A DNA stretch of 64,000 bases from Bidens hawaiensis. Its lineage: Eukaryota; Streptophyta; Magnoliopsida; Asterales; Asteraceae. The notes under the pieces were generated by a model. The model saw only the letters and a program-made list of their open reading frames with translations, searched no databases and had not been told where the DNA came from. The DNA lies in NCBI GenBank assembly GCA_021521415.1, contig JAIQDT010000304.1:310001-374000 (forward strand). The letters run 5' to 3'. Below, in pieces: positions 11,948 through 23,798 of the stretch. Both the position numbers and the translations under genes were made by a program. Positions within the stretch are counted from its first letter, which is position 1. Each line of letters starts with the position of its first letter.

Positions 11948-12366
11948 AGTAGGGCATAATGCTCTTTATAACGTAAGAAATAAAGGTAAGTAAGAATAAA
12001 ATAAAGATATGAACGTATGAATGAAAGTATGTAAGTATATATGTATTACATGTTGTATGATTAACTAGAACTCACTCAGCGTAGCTGACTGTTAGTATGC
12101 ATGTAGGTGAGTAGGATGAGACAGCTGGCTTGAAGGGGGATACATGGCAGATGAATAAAGAAGCTGGCATCTGAAGATTTAAATGTTAATGTTTGAACTA
12201 AAAGCCATGTTTTAAGCTATGTTTAAAGACAAGTTATGAATGTTTGTAATGACTGTTGATGTTTTATGTTATTCCGCGAAGTTTTAACTAACTCTGATAT
12301 TTAGAACTGCGTTTATGAGTAAATCCAACGTCCAAAGTAGGGCACCAGTAACGGGGCCTTACAAGT

Positions 12367-12378
12367 TGGTATCAGAGC
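12367..12378 (+). other. Primer-binding site of element D (initiator-Met tRNA)
   Basis: TGGTATCAGAGC three bases after the LTR end. This is complementary to the 3' end of plant initiator methionine tRNA and is the usual primer site of chromoviruses. Confidence 0.9.
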
Positions 12379-12408
12379 AAAGTTCGAGAGATTTAAGCAT
12401 CCTACATG

Positions 12409-12413
12409 GTTAG
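12409..12413 (+). repeat. Left target-site duplication of element E (GTTAG)
   Basis: GTTAG precedes the LTR at 12414 and recurs at 21653-21657 directly after the right LTR. Confidence 0.95.
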
Positions 12414-14380
12414 TGTAACACCCCGACCAAAGGCGGATTATACATCGGGGCGCCACATATTGTTTCATTACTCGTGACACTATTGGGTGTCAATATTTAA
12501 TAAATACATTCATTCGCGCGCACGCAGGGTAAACACAAGATAACATAAATCATCATAAATCAATATATTATAAATCATAATATTCGAACAGCAATAACTT
12601 GTCTTGATACATTTTAATCTAGGTCCAAAAGTAAAAAACGTCCTACGTGTCCACAAGCTCCAAATCAGCTACTGCAAACCTGAACATGTGTTAAAATAAA
12701 CGTCAAACACTTGCGTGTTGGTGAGAAATCAAGTTTAATACAATACATAGATAACAATAAATCTGCGCGCAACATGTGTATGTCTGGTTTTCAACAAGGG
12801 TGTAATCTGATCGGGACCAACTCTAAGATTCATAGACTGCCAGTGCTCACAATTGAGCTCACAAACAAGACAAACTGTGCATGTGCAAACAAAAGAGAAA
12901 ATCATAAACGATAGTTCTCCCGTGTTCATCTAATGGTACCATGAGAACTGCGGAATAGACCGACAAGACGGTTAATGATCCACACATACAAATAAACAGC
13001 CAAGTCTACGTCCTCAACACATGGGATACTGCGCGACTAAAGTTCATAAACAAGTTTAAGACTCTAAGTTTGTATGAACACATGAACATCCCAAAACATT
13101 AAAATAAAAAGGGATTAGGTACGAGATTACTCACATGATAAACGATGCGGTGTAAGATAAAGCAAGAACCAACTTTAAACAAGCACAAGTTAACCTATAA
13201 ATAAGATTATTGTTTTAATGATTTGTCTTGATTATAAGTTAGCATAAGTAAATTATTATATATAATATATATATTACCGGAAAAGCAGGACAGAACAGGG
13301 AGGAAGACGGAGGCAGAGAGGGAGGCGGCAGAGAGAGCAAGGAGAACAGGAGAGATTAAGTGTTTTGTGTGTGTAGTGTTAGGAAAAATAATACTATTAT
13401 TTATAGAGAAACCCTAGGGAACACAATCCCTAGAAAAAGGGGAAAAGATCTCAAAAAGTAAAAGATTCCAAAGCAAAAGATATCAAAAGATATGGCAGCA
13501 GGGAAAAAGAGAAAAAGGCTGACAGGGAACAGTAAAAAGGCATGGGCGGTTCAGATAAAGGTACTGGTCAAGCATGGAAAAAGCAGATCTCCAAAGATAA
13601 TGTCAGTCACTTTTTCTGTCAACCAATGGGGTTGCTGCGCCGAAAGTAACTTTTCAGACATAAAGCAGATTAGGTCAACAACTCAAAAGATAAGACAACA
13701 CAAAAGCAAACGGCTAGATTTAAACAGAAGAAAACTCGAAGGGTTTAGCGCGAGAAGGCTGACACAGAAGGTCAAGAGAGCGCGAGCGCGAAGGCAGACA
13801 GAACTAACCTTAACGCGTCGCGGAAAGAACTACATTTCTAAGCGCGCCGCGGGAAGAATCACATTTCTTAGCGCGCCGCGGGAGGAACTAAAATTCCCAG
13901 CGCGCCGCGGGAAGAACTATAATTCTTCGCGCGTCGAGGGATGAACTACGATTCTTAGCGCGCTGCGAGAAGAACTACAAATCCTTAGCGCGTCGCGGGA
14001 AGAACTACCGTTCTTAGCGCGCTGCGAGAAGAATTACAATTCTTAGCGCGCTGCGAGAAGAGTTCGTCTCGCGTATCGCTGAAACAGGTGGTCTTCACGC
14101 AGGATTCCTTGTAAGGGGTCTGGCGCGTGGAGCTGCGCAGACATCCTTAGGCGGGAAGGAACAAAGGACAAGCAAAGAGAGGGAAACAAGGCGTAAGGGC
14201 GGGACGGCGACAAGAGGGAAAAGAAGGCGGAAAGAGAGAAGGAGAAGGAAAGAGGCGGGAAGGAAAATATATTATTATTATTAAAAGTAAAATATAAGTA
14301 TAAATATTAAATCATAAAAGAAAGAGATCGGGTCAGAGAAACGGGTACCTGGGTCGGGTCGGATCGGGGCAGATGTTACA
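12414..14380 (-). repeat. 3' LTR of element E
   Basis: Plus-strand copy runs from TGTAACACCCCGACC to GCAGATGTTACA. Includes a TATTTATA (TATA box on the minus strand) at 13398-13405 and a GC-rich minisatellite. Open frames inside it (for example 13492-13944) are mirrored in the other LTR and are not treated as genes. Confidence 0.95.
13811..14068. repeat. 29-30-bp GC-rich minisatellite in the element E 3' LTR, about nine copies
   Basis: Imperfect repeats of the form AGCGCGCCGCGGGAAGAACT plus ACAATTCTT, with G/T and C/T variants. The identical array is in the other LTR at about 21083-21340. The CG-dense unit contrasts with the AT-rich surroundings. Confidence 0.88.
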
Positions 14381-14400
14381 GTCTCCCCTACTTTAAGAAA
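14381..14400 (-). other. Polypurine tract of element E
   Basis: On the minus strand, AAAGTAGGGGAGAC ends directly at the 3' LTR boundary (14380). This is the expected place for plus-strand cDNA priming. Confidence 0.8.
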
Positions 14401-14414
14401 TTTCGTCCCGAAAT

Positions 14415-17400
14415 TTATCTCGAAGTAGGTTGCGCAGAGAACAGGTGCGGGTACTTGATCTTCATTTGATCTTCCCTTTCCCATGTAAACTCGGCTCCGC
14501 GCTTGGACTCCCAGCGAACTTTCACGATAGGGATACGACTGCGCTTGGTTTGCTTTACCTCGCGATCCATAATCTCAACAGGCTTCTCAACGAAATGCAT
14601 AGTTTCATCAACTTGAACTTCATCAAGTGGGATGTGAAGGTTCTCGTCAGCTAAACACTTCTTGAGATTGGATACATGGAACGTTGGATGCACATTACTG
14701 AGCGCGGGCGGCAGGTCAAGTCTGTAGGCAACTTTTCCTACACGCGCGAGAATCTTGAATGGACCAACATAACGAGGAGCAAGCTTACCTTTCTTCCCAA
14801 AGCGGACAACACCCTTCCAGGGCGACACTTTGAGGAGAACAAGATCACCAACTTGAAATTCGAGAGGCTTTCGTCTGCGATCTGCGTAACTCTTCTGTCG
14901 GCTTCTAGCAGTCAGCAGATGATCACGGATCTTGGCGATTTTATCGGTTGTCTCTTGAACAAGTTCGGGTCCTGTGATTTGAGTTTCACCCACTTCGCTC
15001 CAACAAATTGGGGAGCGGCACTTACGACCGTAAAGTGCTTCAAATGGGGCCATACCGATAGTGGAATGATAGCTGTTATTATAAGAGAACTCGATCAAAG
15101 GCAGGTGCGAATCCCAATTACCTCCAAAATCAAGAACACTAGATCGGAGCATATCCTCAAGTGTTTGAATAGTTCGCTCAGACTGACCGTCAGTCTGAGG
15201 ATGATATGCCGTACTCATGTCCAAGCGAGTTCCTAGCGCAGATTGGAGAGATTTCCAAAAGCGAGATATAAAACGGCCATCGCGATCGGATATGATGCTC
15301 AAAGGAGTACCGTGGCGGCAGACAATTTCCTTGACATAAAGCTGCGCGAGTTGCTCAACACGGTAGTTTTCACGAATGGGCAGAAAGTGAGCAGACTTAG
15401 TCAAACGATCCACTATTACCCAAATGCTATCATGTTTGCTTGCTGTCAAAGGTAACTTGGTAATAAAGTCCATCGCTATACCTTCCCATTTCCACGTAGG
15501 AATTTCTGGTTGTTCGAGCAAACCAGATGGGCGTTGGTATTCAGCTTTTACTTTAGAACAAGTCAGGCATCTAGCTACGAACACAGCAATATCCTTTTTC
15601 ATACCGGGCCACCAATAAGTAATGCGCAAATCCTTGTACATCTTATCAGCGCCAGGATGAATAGAATACCGAGATTTGTGCGCTTCACTCAGGATATCAG
15701 CGCGAAGATTCTCATCAAAGGGAATCCAGATGCGATTAAGATAGCAGAGAATCCCACTCAGATTGGGCACAAAATGTGCTTCCGCGCCACACGCTAACTC
15801 GGCGCGAAGGTTACCATTACTGATGAATGCGCGCTGCGCGTCACGAATGCGCGATTCAAGGTTGCTTTGGATCGGCGCGAAATGAAGCTGCGTGCGCGGC
15901 AGAATACAGTTAAGCTGGCAGGGTTTGTGGCTGAGCGCATCGGCTACCACATTAGCCTTACCAGGATGATACCGGATCTCACAATCGTAATCGCTGATGA
16001 GTTCGTTCCATCGGCGTTGTCTCATGTTAAGTTCCTTCTGATCAAAGATATGCTGAAGGCTTTTATGGTCAGTGTAGAGGATACACTTAGTACCATAAAG
16101 GTAGTGTCTCCAGATCTTCAAGGCAAAAACAACTGCACCAAGTTCGAGGTCGTGAGTTGTATAATTCTTTTCATGAACCTTGAGTTGCCTTGATGCGTAA
16201 GCGATAACCTTGCCTCGTTGCATAAGAACACAACCGAGACCTTGGTTGGATGCATCGCAATACACGACAAAATCATCATTACCCTCAGGTAGCGCAAGAA
16301 CAGGAGCTTCACACAACAAACGCTTGAGCGTTAGAAAGGCTTCTTCTTGCTTCGAGCCCCAAATATATGGTTTACCTTTGTGCGTTAGAGCTGTTAAAGG
16401 CAAAGCGATCTTTGAGAAGTTCGAAATAAATCGCCGGTAGTAACCAGCTAAGCCCAAGAAGTAACGGATTTCGGTAGGAGTGGATGGCGTGATCCAGTTC
16501 TTGATTGCTTCAATCTTGGATGGGTCGACATGAATACCCATCTTGTTAACAACATGGCCAAGAAACTGTACTTCATCCGACCAAGATTCACACTTGGAGA
16601 GCTTGGCAAAGAGCTGCTCGGCTCTAAGCTTTTGCAATACCAATCGGAGATGTTGCTCATGCTCAGCCTTGGTCTTAGAATAAATCAGAACGTCATCGAT
16701 AAACACAATCACGAATTTATCCAAGAAAGGCCTACACACCCGATTCATTAGATCCATGAAAACGGCGGGTGCGTTGGTTAAACCGAAGGACATGACCAAG
16801 AATTCAAAATGGCCATAACGAGTTCGAAAAGCAGTCTTCGGAACATCTTCATCGCGGATGCGCAACTGGTGATAGCCAGAGCGGAGATCAATCTTGGAAA
16901 AACAAGAGGCACCTTGGAGTTGATCAAAGAGGTCGTCAATACGCGGTAAGGGATACCGGTTCTTAATGGTGAGTTTGTTCAACTCGCGGTAATCGATACA
17001 CATGCGAAACGAACCATCTTTCTTTTTAACGAACAACACCGGAGCACCCCAGGGCGAAGAGCTAGGGCGAATGAATCCTTTAGCAGTCAACTCTTGAAGT
17101 TGGCTTGCCAATTCTTGCATCTCAGCGGGCACAAGACGGTAAGGAGATTTAGCTACGGGGGAAGCACCAGGGACAAGATCAACACGAAACTCGACTTCAC
17201 GAGCGGGAGGGATACCAGGAAGATCATCAGGAAAAACTTCAGGAAAATCACGCACAACAGGGATATCGCGAAGCTTCTTTTCTTCAGCAGGTTTAACCAC
17301 AAGGGCTAAGAATGCAATACACCTTTTCCGCATGAGTCTTCGGGCTTCGGCGCAAGACATAAGCTTAAGACCGCGGGAGGGTTTTTCACCGTAGATGTGA

Positions 17401-18473
17401 AGATCACCATTTTCTCGAGGAATGCGAATCAACTTCTTGGCGCAAATAACTTCGGCGCGATTATTCGAGAGCCAGTCCATACCAATGATAACATCAAAGC
17501 TTCCAAGAGGCATGGGGATGAGGTCGATTAGAAAATCGTTTTCGTTAAGGTTAAGTGTGCAATCTTTAATCACCGAGTTAATTAAAACAGTTTCGCCATT
17601 AGCCAATTCAACTGAAAAATCTTCTTTTAAGTTATCGCGCGGTCGCGCAAGCTTCTGCTCAAACGCGCGAGAAATAAAGCTTCGATCGGCGCCAGTATCA
17701 AAAAGTACAGAAGCATAAAATCCGTTAAGCAAAAATGTACCATTAACTATGTCATTATTCGCTTGCGCTTGGTGCGCGGTTATGTTAAAAGCTCGCCCGC
17801 GTGTCACTTGGTTCGAAATCTGGTTCACCGGATTCGCTTGCGTAATCTGAACTTGTAGTCTCGGGCACGCGTTCCGGAAATGACTGGGATCACCGCAGTT
17901 AAAGCACGATCTGGGTCGTGGGTTTTGGTAGGTTGGTTGTGGGTTCTGCGGGTAGACTGGTGGTGTTGGCGCAATTGGATTGGCGGGAAGGACTCTACAG
18001 TTTTCTGCAAGGTGACCAGCGCGGCCACATCGGGTACAAAGTCGACACGGGGTTTGAGTTGGGTGGTGAAATCTACAGGTTGGGCAAAAGGGGTGATTTC
18101 CTGTGTAAGGTTTCTTAGGTGGCGGGGCAGGGAGTGCGGGATTGGTTAAGGCATAGTTGTGGACTACAGGAGGTGTTGGGTAGGTTGACAGTGGGTTAGG
18201 CGCGTAAACTGGAGGTTGATAAATGGGTTGCTGGACAATGGGCGGGTTGGTAAGCGCATAGGCTTTGCGCCTGCGCTTGAGGTTGTTACGGTTTGAGGGT
18301 TCTGGTTTGGTTTCTGTTGGTTCAGGGGCAGTCTTGGTGGGTTTGGTTTTCTCAGCTCCCCGCAGGAACAGGGTTCCTGCTCTGACATGGTTGTCGCTGA
18401 GCACAGCGGCCAACTCAATGGCGTCAGAGAGGGTTACTGGGTTTCTGGCCCATACAGAATCTTGAATTTCCAT
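14415..18473 (-). CDS. Gag C-terminus and Pol polyprotein of element E (PR-RT-RH-INT-chromodomain)
   Basis: Open for 1352 residues from the first ATG after a TAA in gag. Two CCHC knuckles lie at about residues 146-159 and 190-203. The protease motif [10 protein letters not shown] is near 257-266. The RT has [11 protein letters not shown] and the catalytic FIDD at 591-594. RNase H acidic residues are near 740, 777, 802 and 845. The integrase zinc module is at about 931-972 and the D,D35E triad near Asp1002, Asp1063 and Glu1099. A GPF-type core ([11 protein letters not shown]) follows. The tail ([20 protein letters not shown]) is a chromodomain-like segment that in relatives guides integration to particular chromatin. 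No stop or frameshift is seen in pol, so the enzymes look functional. Translation would need a way past the upstream TAA, or initiation at an internal ATG. Confidence 0.93.
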   Translation of the reverse strand: MEIQDSVWARNPVTLSDAIELAAVLSDNHVRAGTLFLRGAEKTKPTKTAPEPTETKPEPSNRNNLKRRRKAYALTNPPIVQQPIYQPPVYAPNPLSTYPTPPVVHNYALTNPALPAPPPKKPYTGNHPFCPTCRFHHPTQTPCRLCTRCGRAGHLAENCRVLPANPIAPTPPVYPQNPQPTYQNPRPRSCFNCGDPSHFRNACPRLQVQITQANPVNQISNQVTRGRAFNITAHQAQANNDIVNGTFLLNGFYASVLFDTGADRSFISRAFEQKLARPRDNLKEDFSVELANGETVLINSVIKDCTLNLNENDFLIDLIPMPLGSFDVIIGMDWLSNNRAEVICAKKLIRIPRENGDLHIYGEKPSRGLKLMSCAEARRLMRKRCIAFLALVVKPAEEKKLRDIPVVRDFPEVFPDDLPGIPPAREVEFRVDLVPGASPVAKSPYRLVPAEMQELASQLQELTAKGFIRPSSSPWGAPVLFVKKKDGSFRMCIDYRELNKLTIKNRYPLPRIDDLFDQLQGASCFSKIDLRSGYHQLRIRDEDVPKTAFRTRYGHFEFLVMSFGLTNAPAVFMDLMNRVCRPFLDKFVIVFIDDVLIYSKTKAEHEQHLRLVLQKLRAEQLFAKLSKCESWSDEVQFLGHVVNKMGIHVDPSKIEAIKNWITPSTPTEIRYFLGLAGYYRRFISNFSKIALPLTALTHKGKPYIWGSKQEEAFLTLKRLLCEAPVLALPEGNDDFVVYCDASNQGLGCVLMQRGKVIAYASRQLKVHEKNYTTHDLELGAVVFALKIWRHYLYGTKCILYTDHKSLQHIFDQKELNMRQRRWNELISDYDCEIRYHPGKANVVADALSHKPCQLNCILPRTQLHFAPIQSNLESRIRDAQRAFISNGNLRAELACGAEAHFVPNLSGILCYLNRIWIPFDENLRADILSEAHKSRYSIHPGADKMYKDLRITYWWPGMKKDIAVFVARCLTCSKVKAEYQRPSGLLEQPEIPTWKWEGIAMDFITKLPLTASKHDSIWVIVDRLTKSAHFLPIRENYRVEQLAQLYVKEIVCRHGTPLSIISDRDGRFISRFWKSLQSALGTRLDMSTAYHPQTDGQSERTIQTLEDMLRSSVLDFGGNWDSHLPLIEFSYNNSYHSTIGMAPFEALYGRKCRSPICWSEVGETQITGPELVQETTDKIAKIRDHLLTARSRQKSYADRRRKPLEFQVGDLVLLKVSPWKGVVRFGKKGKLAPRYVGPFKILARVGKVAYRLDLPPALSNVHPTFHVSNLKKCLADENLHIPLDEVQVDETMHFVEKPVEIMDREVKQTKRSRIPIVKVRWESKRGAEFTWEREDQMKIKYPHLFSAQPTSR

Positions 18474-18644
18474 GGGGAGACCCCCAAGGAATTTCTCTAT
18501 GGCTCGGCGGGAAGGGGTAACAAGGTGAGGGACAAGCAGGCTTAGTTCATGGAAGCGCGTCGCGTACTCGCGCGCTTCTCCACTGTATTGCTTCAGGTTC
18601 CAAAATTCTTCCTCCAGGCGCTTTACTTCGTTGGGAGGGCAGAA

Positions 18645-19031
18645 TTATCGCGTCAAGAGATCCTTAAATTCCTCCCAGAGTATGCTGGAAGCAGCTTCTG
18701 CGCCACGCGCATGAGCTACTCCATTCCACCATGTAAGCGCTCTAGATTCCAGGACACTGGAAGCATATAGGGTTCGTCTGTCTGAGGGGCATTGGGTGTG
18801 GAGGAAAGTGTTTTCTATCTTCTCGAGCCATTGGAGCATCACGGTGGCTCCTTCAAGACCTGTGAACTTTGGAGGGTTACCCGCGTTAAAGGACTTAATG
18901 TTGTAACCAGAGGTGTTGGTATTGTTTTGGCTCAAAGCTTGGGCTATCGCGGTGGCCATTTCCTGGGAACGTTGCTGTCTACGCATGCGCAAGGCTTCTC
19001 TTCTCTGAAAACGGCGAGATAGCGGAGGCAT
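18645..19031 (-). CDS. N-terminal Gag of element E, ended by a premature TAA
   Basis: 128 residues starting MPPLSRRFQRREALRMRRQQ and including the Gag core signature (GATVMLQWLEKIENTFLH, ALTWWNGVA). The frame ends at TAA (18645-18647) but continues in the same frame on the other side as [20 protein letters not shown], which is standard Gag. The distance from this ATG to the ATG of the pol block is a multiple of three. Relatives usually have a sense codon here (Glu or Tyr in most), so a single G-to-T or similar change is the likely cause. The gag-pol frame would otherwise be 1538 residues. Confidence 0.85.
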   Translation of the reverse strand: MPPLSRRFQRREALRMRRQQRSQEMATAIAQALSQNNTNTSGYNIKSFNAGNPPKFTGLEGATVMLQWLEKIENTFLHTQCPSDRRTLYASSVLESRALTWWNGVAHARGAEAASSILWEEFKDLLTR

Positions 19032-19189
19032 TCTATAAAAGTTTTAATTTTAGTTAATATCTTGGTTTTAGCGCAAAGTATAACCTCGAAAAGCTTGGTT
19101 TCACGGAGTCAGTTACCATCAAAAGTTAAAGTAAAATAAATGATCCTAAATGCAGACTTAATAAAGGTAACAAATTCGAATCAAGAATC

Positions 19190-19450
19190 GACAATTCATG
19201 TATCACCATGACTTTCCGAATTCCCAATTTAAAATATACGAGCAAACGAGTATTGGAGATTGACGATTCATGTATCACCATGACTTTTCAATCTTCAATA
19301 TAAAATATACAAGAAAATGAGTATTGGAAGTTGACAATTCATGTATCACCATGACTTTTCAAGTCTCCAACCTCAGAACATAATCGTAAATGGAAATTGA
19401 AAATCAACTATTCATGTATCACCATGACTTTTCGGATTTTCAAATCCAAC
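19190..19450. repeat. 71-73-bp tandem repeat in the 5' leader of element E, four copies
   Basis: The core TTCATGTATCACCATGACTT recurs at about 19195, 19267, 19338 and 19411. Spacers (ACGAGTATTGGA-like) also resemble each other. It lies between the gag start (19031) and the PBS, in the untranslated leader. Confidence 0.85.
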
Positions 19451-19666
19451 AAACGAGTATGTAAGTAAAATCAATAAAAATCGAAATTCAACAAAAATCG
19501 AAATATCGCGGAATAAAACATAAAATCATATACTGCGTCTGCGCGAGCATATTCATAAATAACGAGTAATTAACAATAAGCGTGCAAACATGAGATTTCT
19601 CTCATGCGCGAGAAGGGACTCTTAGGTATTCTAGGCCGTTACGTCTAACCACCTATCCTAAAGTCA

Positions 19667-19683
19667 ACGAGCTCTGATACCAA
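19667..19683 (-). other. Primer-binding site of element E (initiator-Met tRNA)
   Basis: On the minus strand TGGTATCAGAGCTCGTT follows the 5' LTR after a short gap. Same tRNA-iMet complement as in element D, but longer. Confidence 0.9.
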
Positions 19684-19685
19684 TC

Positions 19686-21652
19686 TGTAACACCCCGACC
19701 AAAGGCGGATTATACATCGGGGCGCCACATATTGTTTCATTACTCGTGACACTATTGGGTGTCAATATTTAATAAATACATTCATTCGCGCACGCGCAGG
19801 GTAAACACAAGATAACATAAATCATCATAAATCAATATATTATAAATCATAATATTCGAACAGCAATAACTTGTCTTGATACATTTTAATCTAGGTCCAA
19901 AAGTAAAAAACGTCCTACGTGTCCACAAGCTCCAAATCAGCTACTGCAAACCTGAACATGTGTTAAAATAAACGTCAAACACTTGCGTGTTGGTGAGAAA
20001 TCAAGTTTAATACAATACATAGATAACAATAAATCTGCGCGCAACATGTGTATGTCTGGTTTTCAACAAGGGTGTAATCTGATCGGGACCAACTCTAAGA
20101 TTCATAGACTGCCAGTGCTCACAATTGAGCTCACAAACAAGACAAACTGTGCATGTGCAAACAAAAGAGAAAATCATAAACGATAGTTCTCCCGTGTTCA
20201 TCTAATGGTACCATGAGAACTGCGGAATAGACCGACAAGACGGTTAATGATCCACACATACAAATAAACAGCCAAGTCTACGTCCTCAACACATGGGATA
20301 CTGCGCGACTAAAGTTCATAAACAAGTTTAAGACTCTAAGTTTGTATGAACACATGAACATCCCAAAACATTAAAATAAAAAGGGATTAGGTACGAGATT
20401 ACTCACATGATAAACGATGCGGTGTAAGATAAAGCAAGAACCAACTTTAAACAAGCACAAGTTAACCTATAAATAAGATTATTGTTTTAATGATTTGTCT
20501 TGATTATAAGTTAGCATAAGTAAATTATTATATATAATATATATATTACCGGAAAAGCAGGACAGAACAGGGAGGAAGACGGAGGCAGAGAGGGAGGCGG
20601 CAGAGAGAGCAAGGAGAACAGGAGAGATTAAGTGTTTTGTGTGTGTAGTGTTAGGAAAAATAATACTATTATTTATAGAGAAACCCTAGGGAACACAATC
20701 CCTAGAAAAAGGGGAAAAGATCTCAAAAAGTAAAAGATTCCAAAGCAAAAGATATCAAAAGATATGGCAGCAGGGAAAAAGAGAAAAAGGCTGACAGGGA
20801 ACAGTAAAAAGGCATGGGCGGTTCAGATAAAGGTACTGGTCAAGCATGGAAAAAGCAGATCTCCAAAGATAATGTCAGTCACTTTTTCTGTCAACCAATG
20901 GGGTTGCTGCGCCGAAAGTAACTTTTCAGACATAAAGCAGATTAGGTCAACAGCTCAAAAGATAAGACAACACAAAAGCAAACGGCTAGATTTAAACAGA
21001 AGAAAACTCGAAGGGTTTAGCGCGAGAAGGCTGACACAGAAGGTCAAGAGAGCGCGAGCGCGAAGGCAGACAGAACTAACCTTAACGCGTCGCGGAAAGA
21101 ACTACATTTCTAAGCGCGCCGCGGGAAGAATCACATTTCTTAGCGCGCCGCGGGAGGAACTAAAATTCCCAGCGCGCCGCGGGAAGAACTATAATTCTTC
21201 GCGCGTCGAGGGATGAACTACGATTCTTAGCGCGCTGCGAGAAGAACTACAAATCCTTAGCGCGTCGCGGGAAGAACTACCGTTCTTAGCGCGCTGCGAG
21301 AAGAATTACAATTCTTAGCGCGCTGCGAGAAGAGTTCGTCTCGCGTATCGCTGAAACAGGTGGTCTTCACGCAGGATTCCTTGTAAGGGGTCTGGCGCGT
21401 GGAGCTGCGCAGACATCCTTAGGCGGGAAGGAACAAAGGACAAGCAAAGAGAGGGAAACAAGGCGTAAGGGCGGGACGGCGACAAGAGGGAAAAGAAGGC
21501 GGAAAGAGAGAAGGAGAAGGAAAGAGGCGGGAAGGAAAATATATTATTATTATTAAAAGTAAAATATAAGTATAAATATTAAATCATAAAAGAAAGAGAT
21601 CGGGTCAGAGAAACGGGTACCTGGGTCGGGTCGGATCGGGGCAGATGTTACA
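19686..21652 (-). repeat. 5' LTR of element E
   Basis: 1967 bp, same length as the left LTR and almost identical. As the 5' LTR of a minus-strand element it carries the active promoter. The TATA box TATAAATA is at 20670-20677 on the minus strand, followed by ACACACACA-rich leader DNA. The GC-rich minisatellite is at about 21083-21340. Confidence 0.95.
20670..20677 (-). promoter_or_regulatory. TATA box of the element E 5' LTR
   Basis: TATAAATA on the minus strand after CCCTAGGGTTTCTC. Position is conserved in both LTRs. It would drive the gag-pol transcript leftward. Confidence 0.6.
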
Positions 21653-21657
21653 GTTAG
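21653..21657 (+). repeat. Right target-site duplication of element E (GTTAG)
   Basis: Matches 12409-12413. Element D sequence resumes here. Confidence 0.95.
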
Positions 21658-21987
21658 AATGGAACAGAGAATGGGATTTAAGTAAGAAAAGAAAGAAGAT
21701 GCCAGTTCAAGAATGCCACGTGTCGCTCAAGCACGCCCAGTAAAGGTAGAATGTATGATTAAATAATGTATGTTAATATTAGAGATATTATTACTTGATT
21801 TCCTTGATTGATTAACTGTTTTAAGTAGAATCAGCACAAATAGACTCATAAAGGGAAATGTATAGGACAAGGAAAGTAACGTTATCAGCTAATCACAACT
21901 GGCCAATGTTATTACCTGTTAGCCTTACTATCCTTGTACTAAATAGTTCCTTAAGTGATGATGTTTGTGTTTCCTTATAGAATACGA

Positions 21988-23219
21988 ATGGCTGGAGCTA
22001 AGAAAGTTACTGGAAGATGAGGACGTACGGGACGTCGTGGTAGGCCACGCGTTGTCCGAGAGCCATCAATAGGAGCAGCTACTAACGCTGAAGGAGAAGG
22101 AAGTGCAGCCAGTGGAAATCCGAGTAACAACGAGGGAGTTCAACTGGACCCCGCAATCCAAACGACCATTGCTTAAGCGGTAGCAGCTACTATGAAAAAC
22201 ATGAATGTTGAAGGGTCTGCTGGAGGCCATGAAAGAACAGCTGAAGGAGCGGGAGGAGGTGGAAGGAAAGATGATGAAGGAGAGAGGGAGGCTTCGAGTG
22301 TGGTAAGGTCTGTGAAGGTTGATGATAAGAAAAGGGGCCAAGGTGGGTGCAACTATAAGTCCTTCAAGGGATGCGACCCACCGAAGCTGTCTGGGTTGGG
22401 TGACGCGATCGCTACTCTTCAATAGATAACCACAATGGACAAGGTTATCCGCATTAGCGAGTGTCGTCCCGATCAAGCTGTCGGTTATGCCACCCAATAG
22501 TTTGAAGACGAGGCAATGTATTGGTGGGAATCGATTGAGCAGAGAAGGAGTCGAGAGGTAATCAAGGCTATGAGGTGGGAGGATCTGAAAGAACTGAATA
22601 TGAAGAAATTTTGTGCTGACGTTTGAGGTTGAGAGGGCGGAGATGAGGTTCCTAAACTTGAAAGCTGGGTCGATGACACATCGTGAGTACACCACCGAGT
22701 TCAACCGAATGTCTAGGTTGGTGCCCGATATGGTCAACACTGAGGCTAAGAGAATCAAGTGCTACGTGAGGGGATTGCCGCAGAAAGTTCGCATGCTGGT
22801 CGGGGCGAATAAACCTGCTACTTTTGACTCTACTGTCGAACTCGCAGAGATGGTTTATGAGGATCTGGCTGCGGACGATGTTGTGGTGGGGGAAGAAAAG
22901 AAAGACAAGAAGTGGGTCGCTCATGTTAAACGACCCGGTACTCAGTTGTGGAACTCAAAAGATAAGAAACCGAAGGTGTGGGAGAAAAGGTCATGCAAAA
23001 CTTATGGAAAGGCACACGGTGGTGAGTGTAGATGGGGTAAGGTTTTCTGACATTTGTTATAAATGTGGGAAGATGCATGCTGGGGAATGCAGAGTTGGGA
23101 CGAATACTTTCTATAAGTGTGGAAAGGCCGGTCATTATGCTCATGAGTGCAATGCTAAGCCCGCATGTTACAAGTGCGGTAAGACAGGTCACTTTGCTAG
23201 GGAATGCACCGAGGGCTAA
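21988..23219 (+). pseudogene. Gag of element D, many breaks
   Basis: A MAGAKKV start at 21988 is followed within ten codons by TGA. The Gag core is recognisable in several frames (GCDPPKLSGL, YWWESIEQ, TTEFNRMSRLVPDM). It ends with at least two CCHC knuckles (CGKAGHYAHEC, CYKCGKTGHFAREC, about 23100-23210). Relative to the intact element E gag it has multiple stops and at least two frame changes. It is clearly older than E. Confidence 0.8.
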
Positions 23220-23276
23220 GCTGGAGGGAGTGGAAAGAAGGATGCTGAACTAACAAGGCCAAAGACCAGAGCCTAC

Positions 23277-23798
23277 ATGCTGACTCAAGAGCAAGCCAAG
23301 CAGATTCCCGATGTCGTCACAGGTACGTTTCTAGTAAACGGTATTTCCGTTTCTGTATTGTTTGATTCGGGCACGAACAAAAGTTTCGTAGCCACACCCT
23401 TCAGTAAATTAGCTAAAATGAACTGTTGCCGAGTGTCCGAAACTTTTATAGTAGAAACCGCTAGTGACACTTCGGTTAAAATAATGAAAATGGTTAAGGA
23501 CTATAAGATAGAGTTAGAGGGACATGAGTTCCCTGTTACCTTGTACGTTATGACCTTAGGAGGGTTCGATGTGGTTTTGGGAATGGATTGGCTATCTGAG
23601 TATGAAGCTCAGATAGTGTGTAGGAGTAGGATAATAAGGTTAAAGTCCTTGGATGGTAGTGCGGTGACAGTTTATGGTGATAAGGAAAGTTCTGGGCTTA
23701 ATGCCATTTCGATGATAAAAGCCGAGGGACTGTTGAGCGAGGGTGCGGTGCCTACCTGGCATATGTTGTCAACGCTACAGCCGAGACGAAAGATATGA
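23277..23798 (+). pseudogene. Protease region of element D
   Basis: A 173-codon block with the retropepsin motif LFDSGTNKSFV and the later GFDVVLGMDWLS segment conserved across chromoviruses. The block goes out of frame before the RT. The DSG triplet is acceptable for this family. Confidence 0.8.

Larger units (their letters stand above)
10289..12363 (+). repeat. 5' LTR of element D (2075 bp)
   Basis: Begins TGTAACATCCC and ends GGGGCCTTACA (TGTAA/TTACA inverted ends). It holds a TATAAATA box (10462-10469), a CT-rich leader and a donor-like GTATGTTCC near 10691. It also has an array of imperfect GTTCTCGGTCA motifs (about 11080-11275) and a 32-bp minisatellite. About 770 bp between roughly 10852 and 11622 are absent from the 3' LTR. 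Confidence 0.92.
12414..21652 (-). mobile_element. Element E: very young Tekay/Del-type chromovirus nested in element D
   Basis: 9.2-kb element with two 1967-bp LTRs (12414-14380, 19686-21652), GTTAG duplications, PBS, PPT and a gag-pol frame on the minus strand (19031 to 14415). The LTRs differ by about three bases by eye: a GCGCGC/GCGCAC rearrangement near 12515 and one A/G near 13681. The insertion is therefore recent. It entered element D 31 bp beyond D's PBS. Confidence 0.95.

Noticed and set aside
12367..12378. tRNA-like TGGTATCAGAGC, also near 19670
   Set aside because: Primer-binding sites complementary to tRNA-iMet, not tRNA genes. No cloverleaf.
12711..12929. Overlapping 64-67-codon frames on both strands, repeated at 19983-20201
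   Set aside because: Inside the E LTRs, no similarity to known proteins, on both strands at once.
13492..13944. 150-codon open frame rich in Lys and Arg, present also at 20764-21216
   Set aside because: It lies wholly in the LTRs of element E and its C-terminus is the GC-rich minisatellite. Repeated only because the LTR is.
22066..22758. 230-codon minus-strand frame opposite the element D gag
   Set aside because: Ser/Leu-rich shadow of the gag reading frame; the plus strand has real Gag motifs here.
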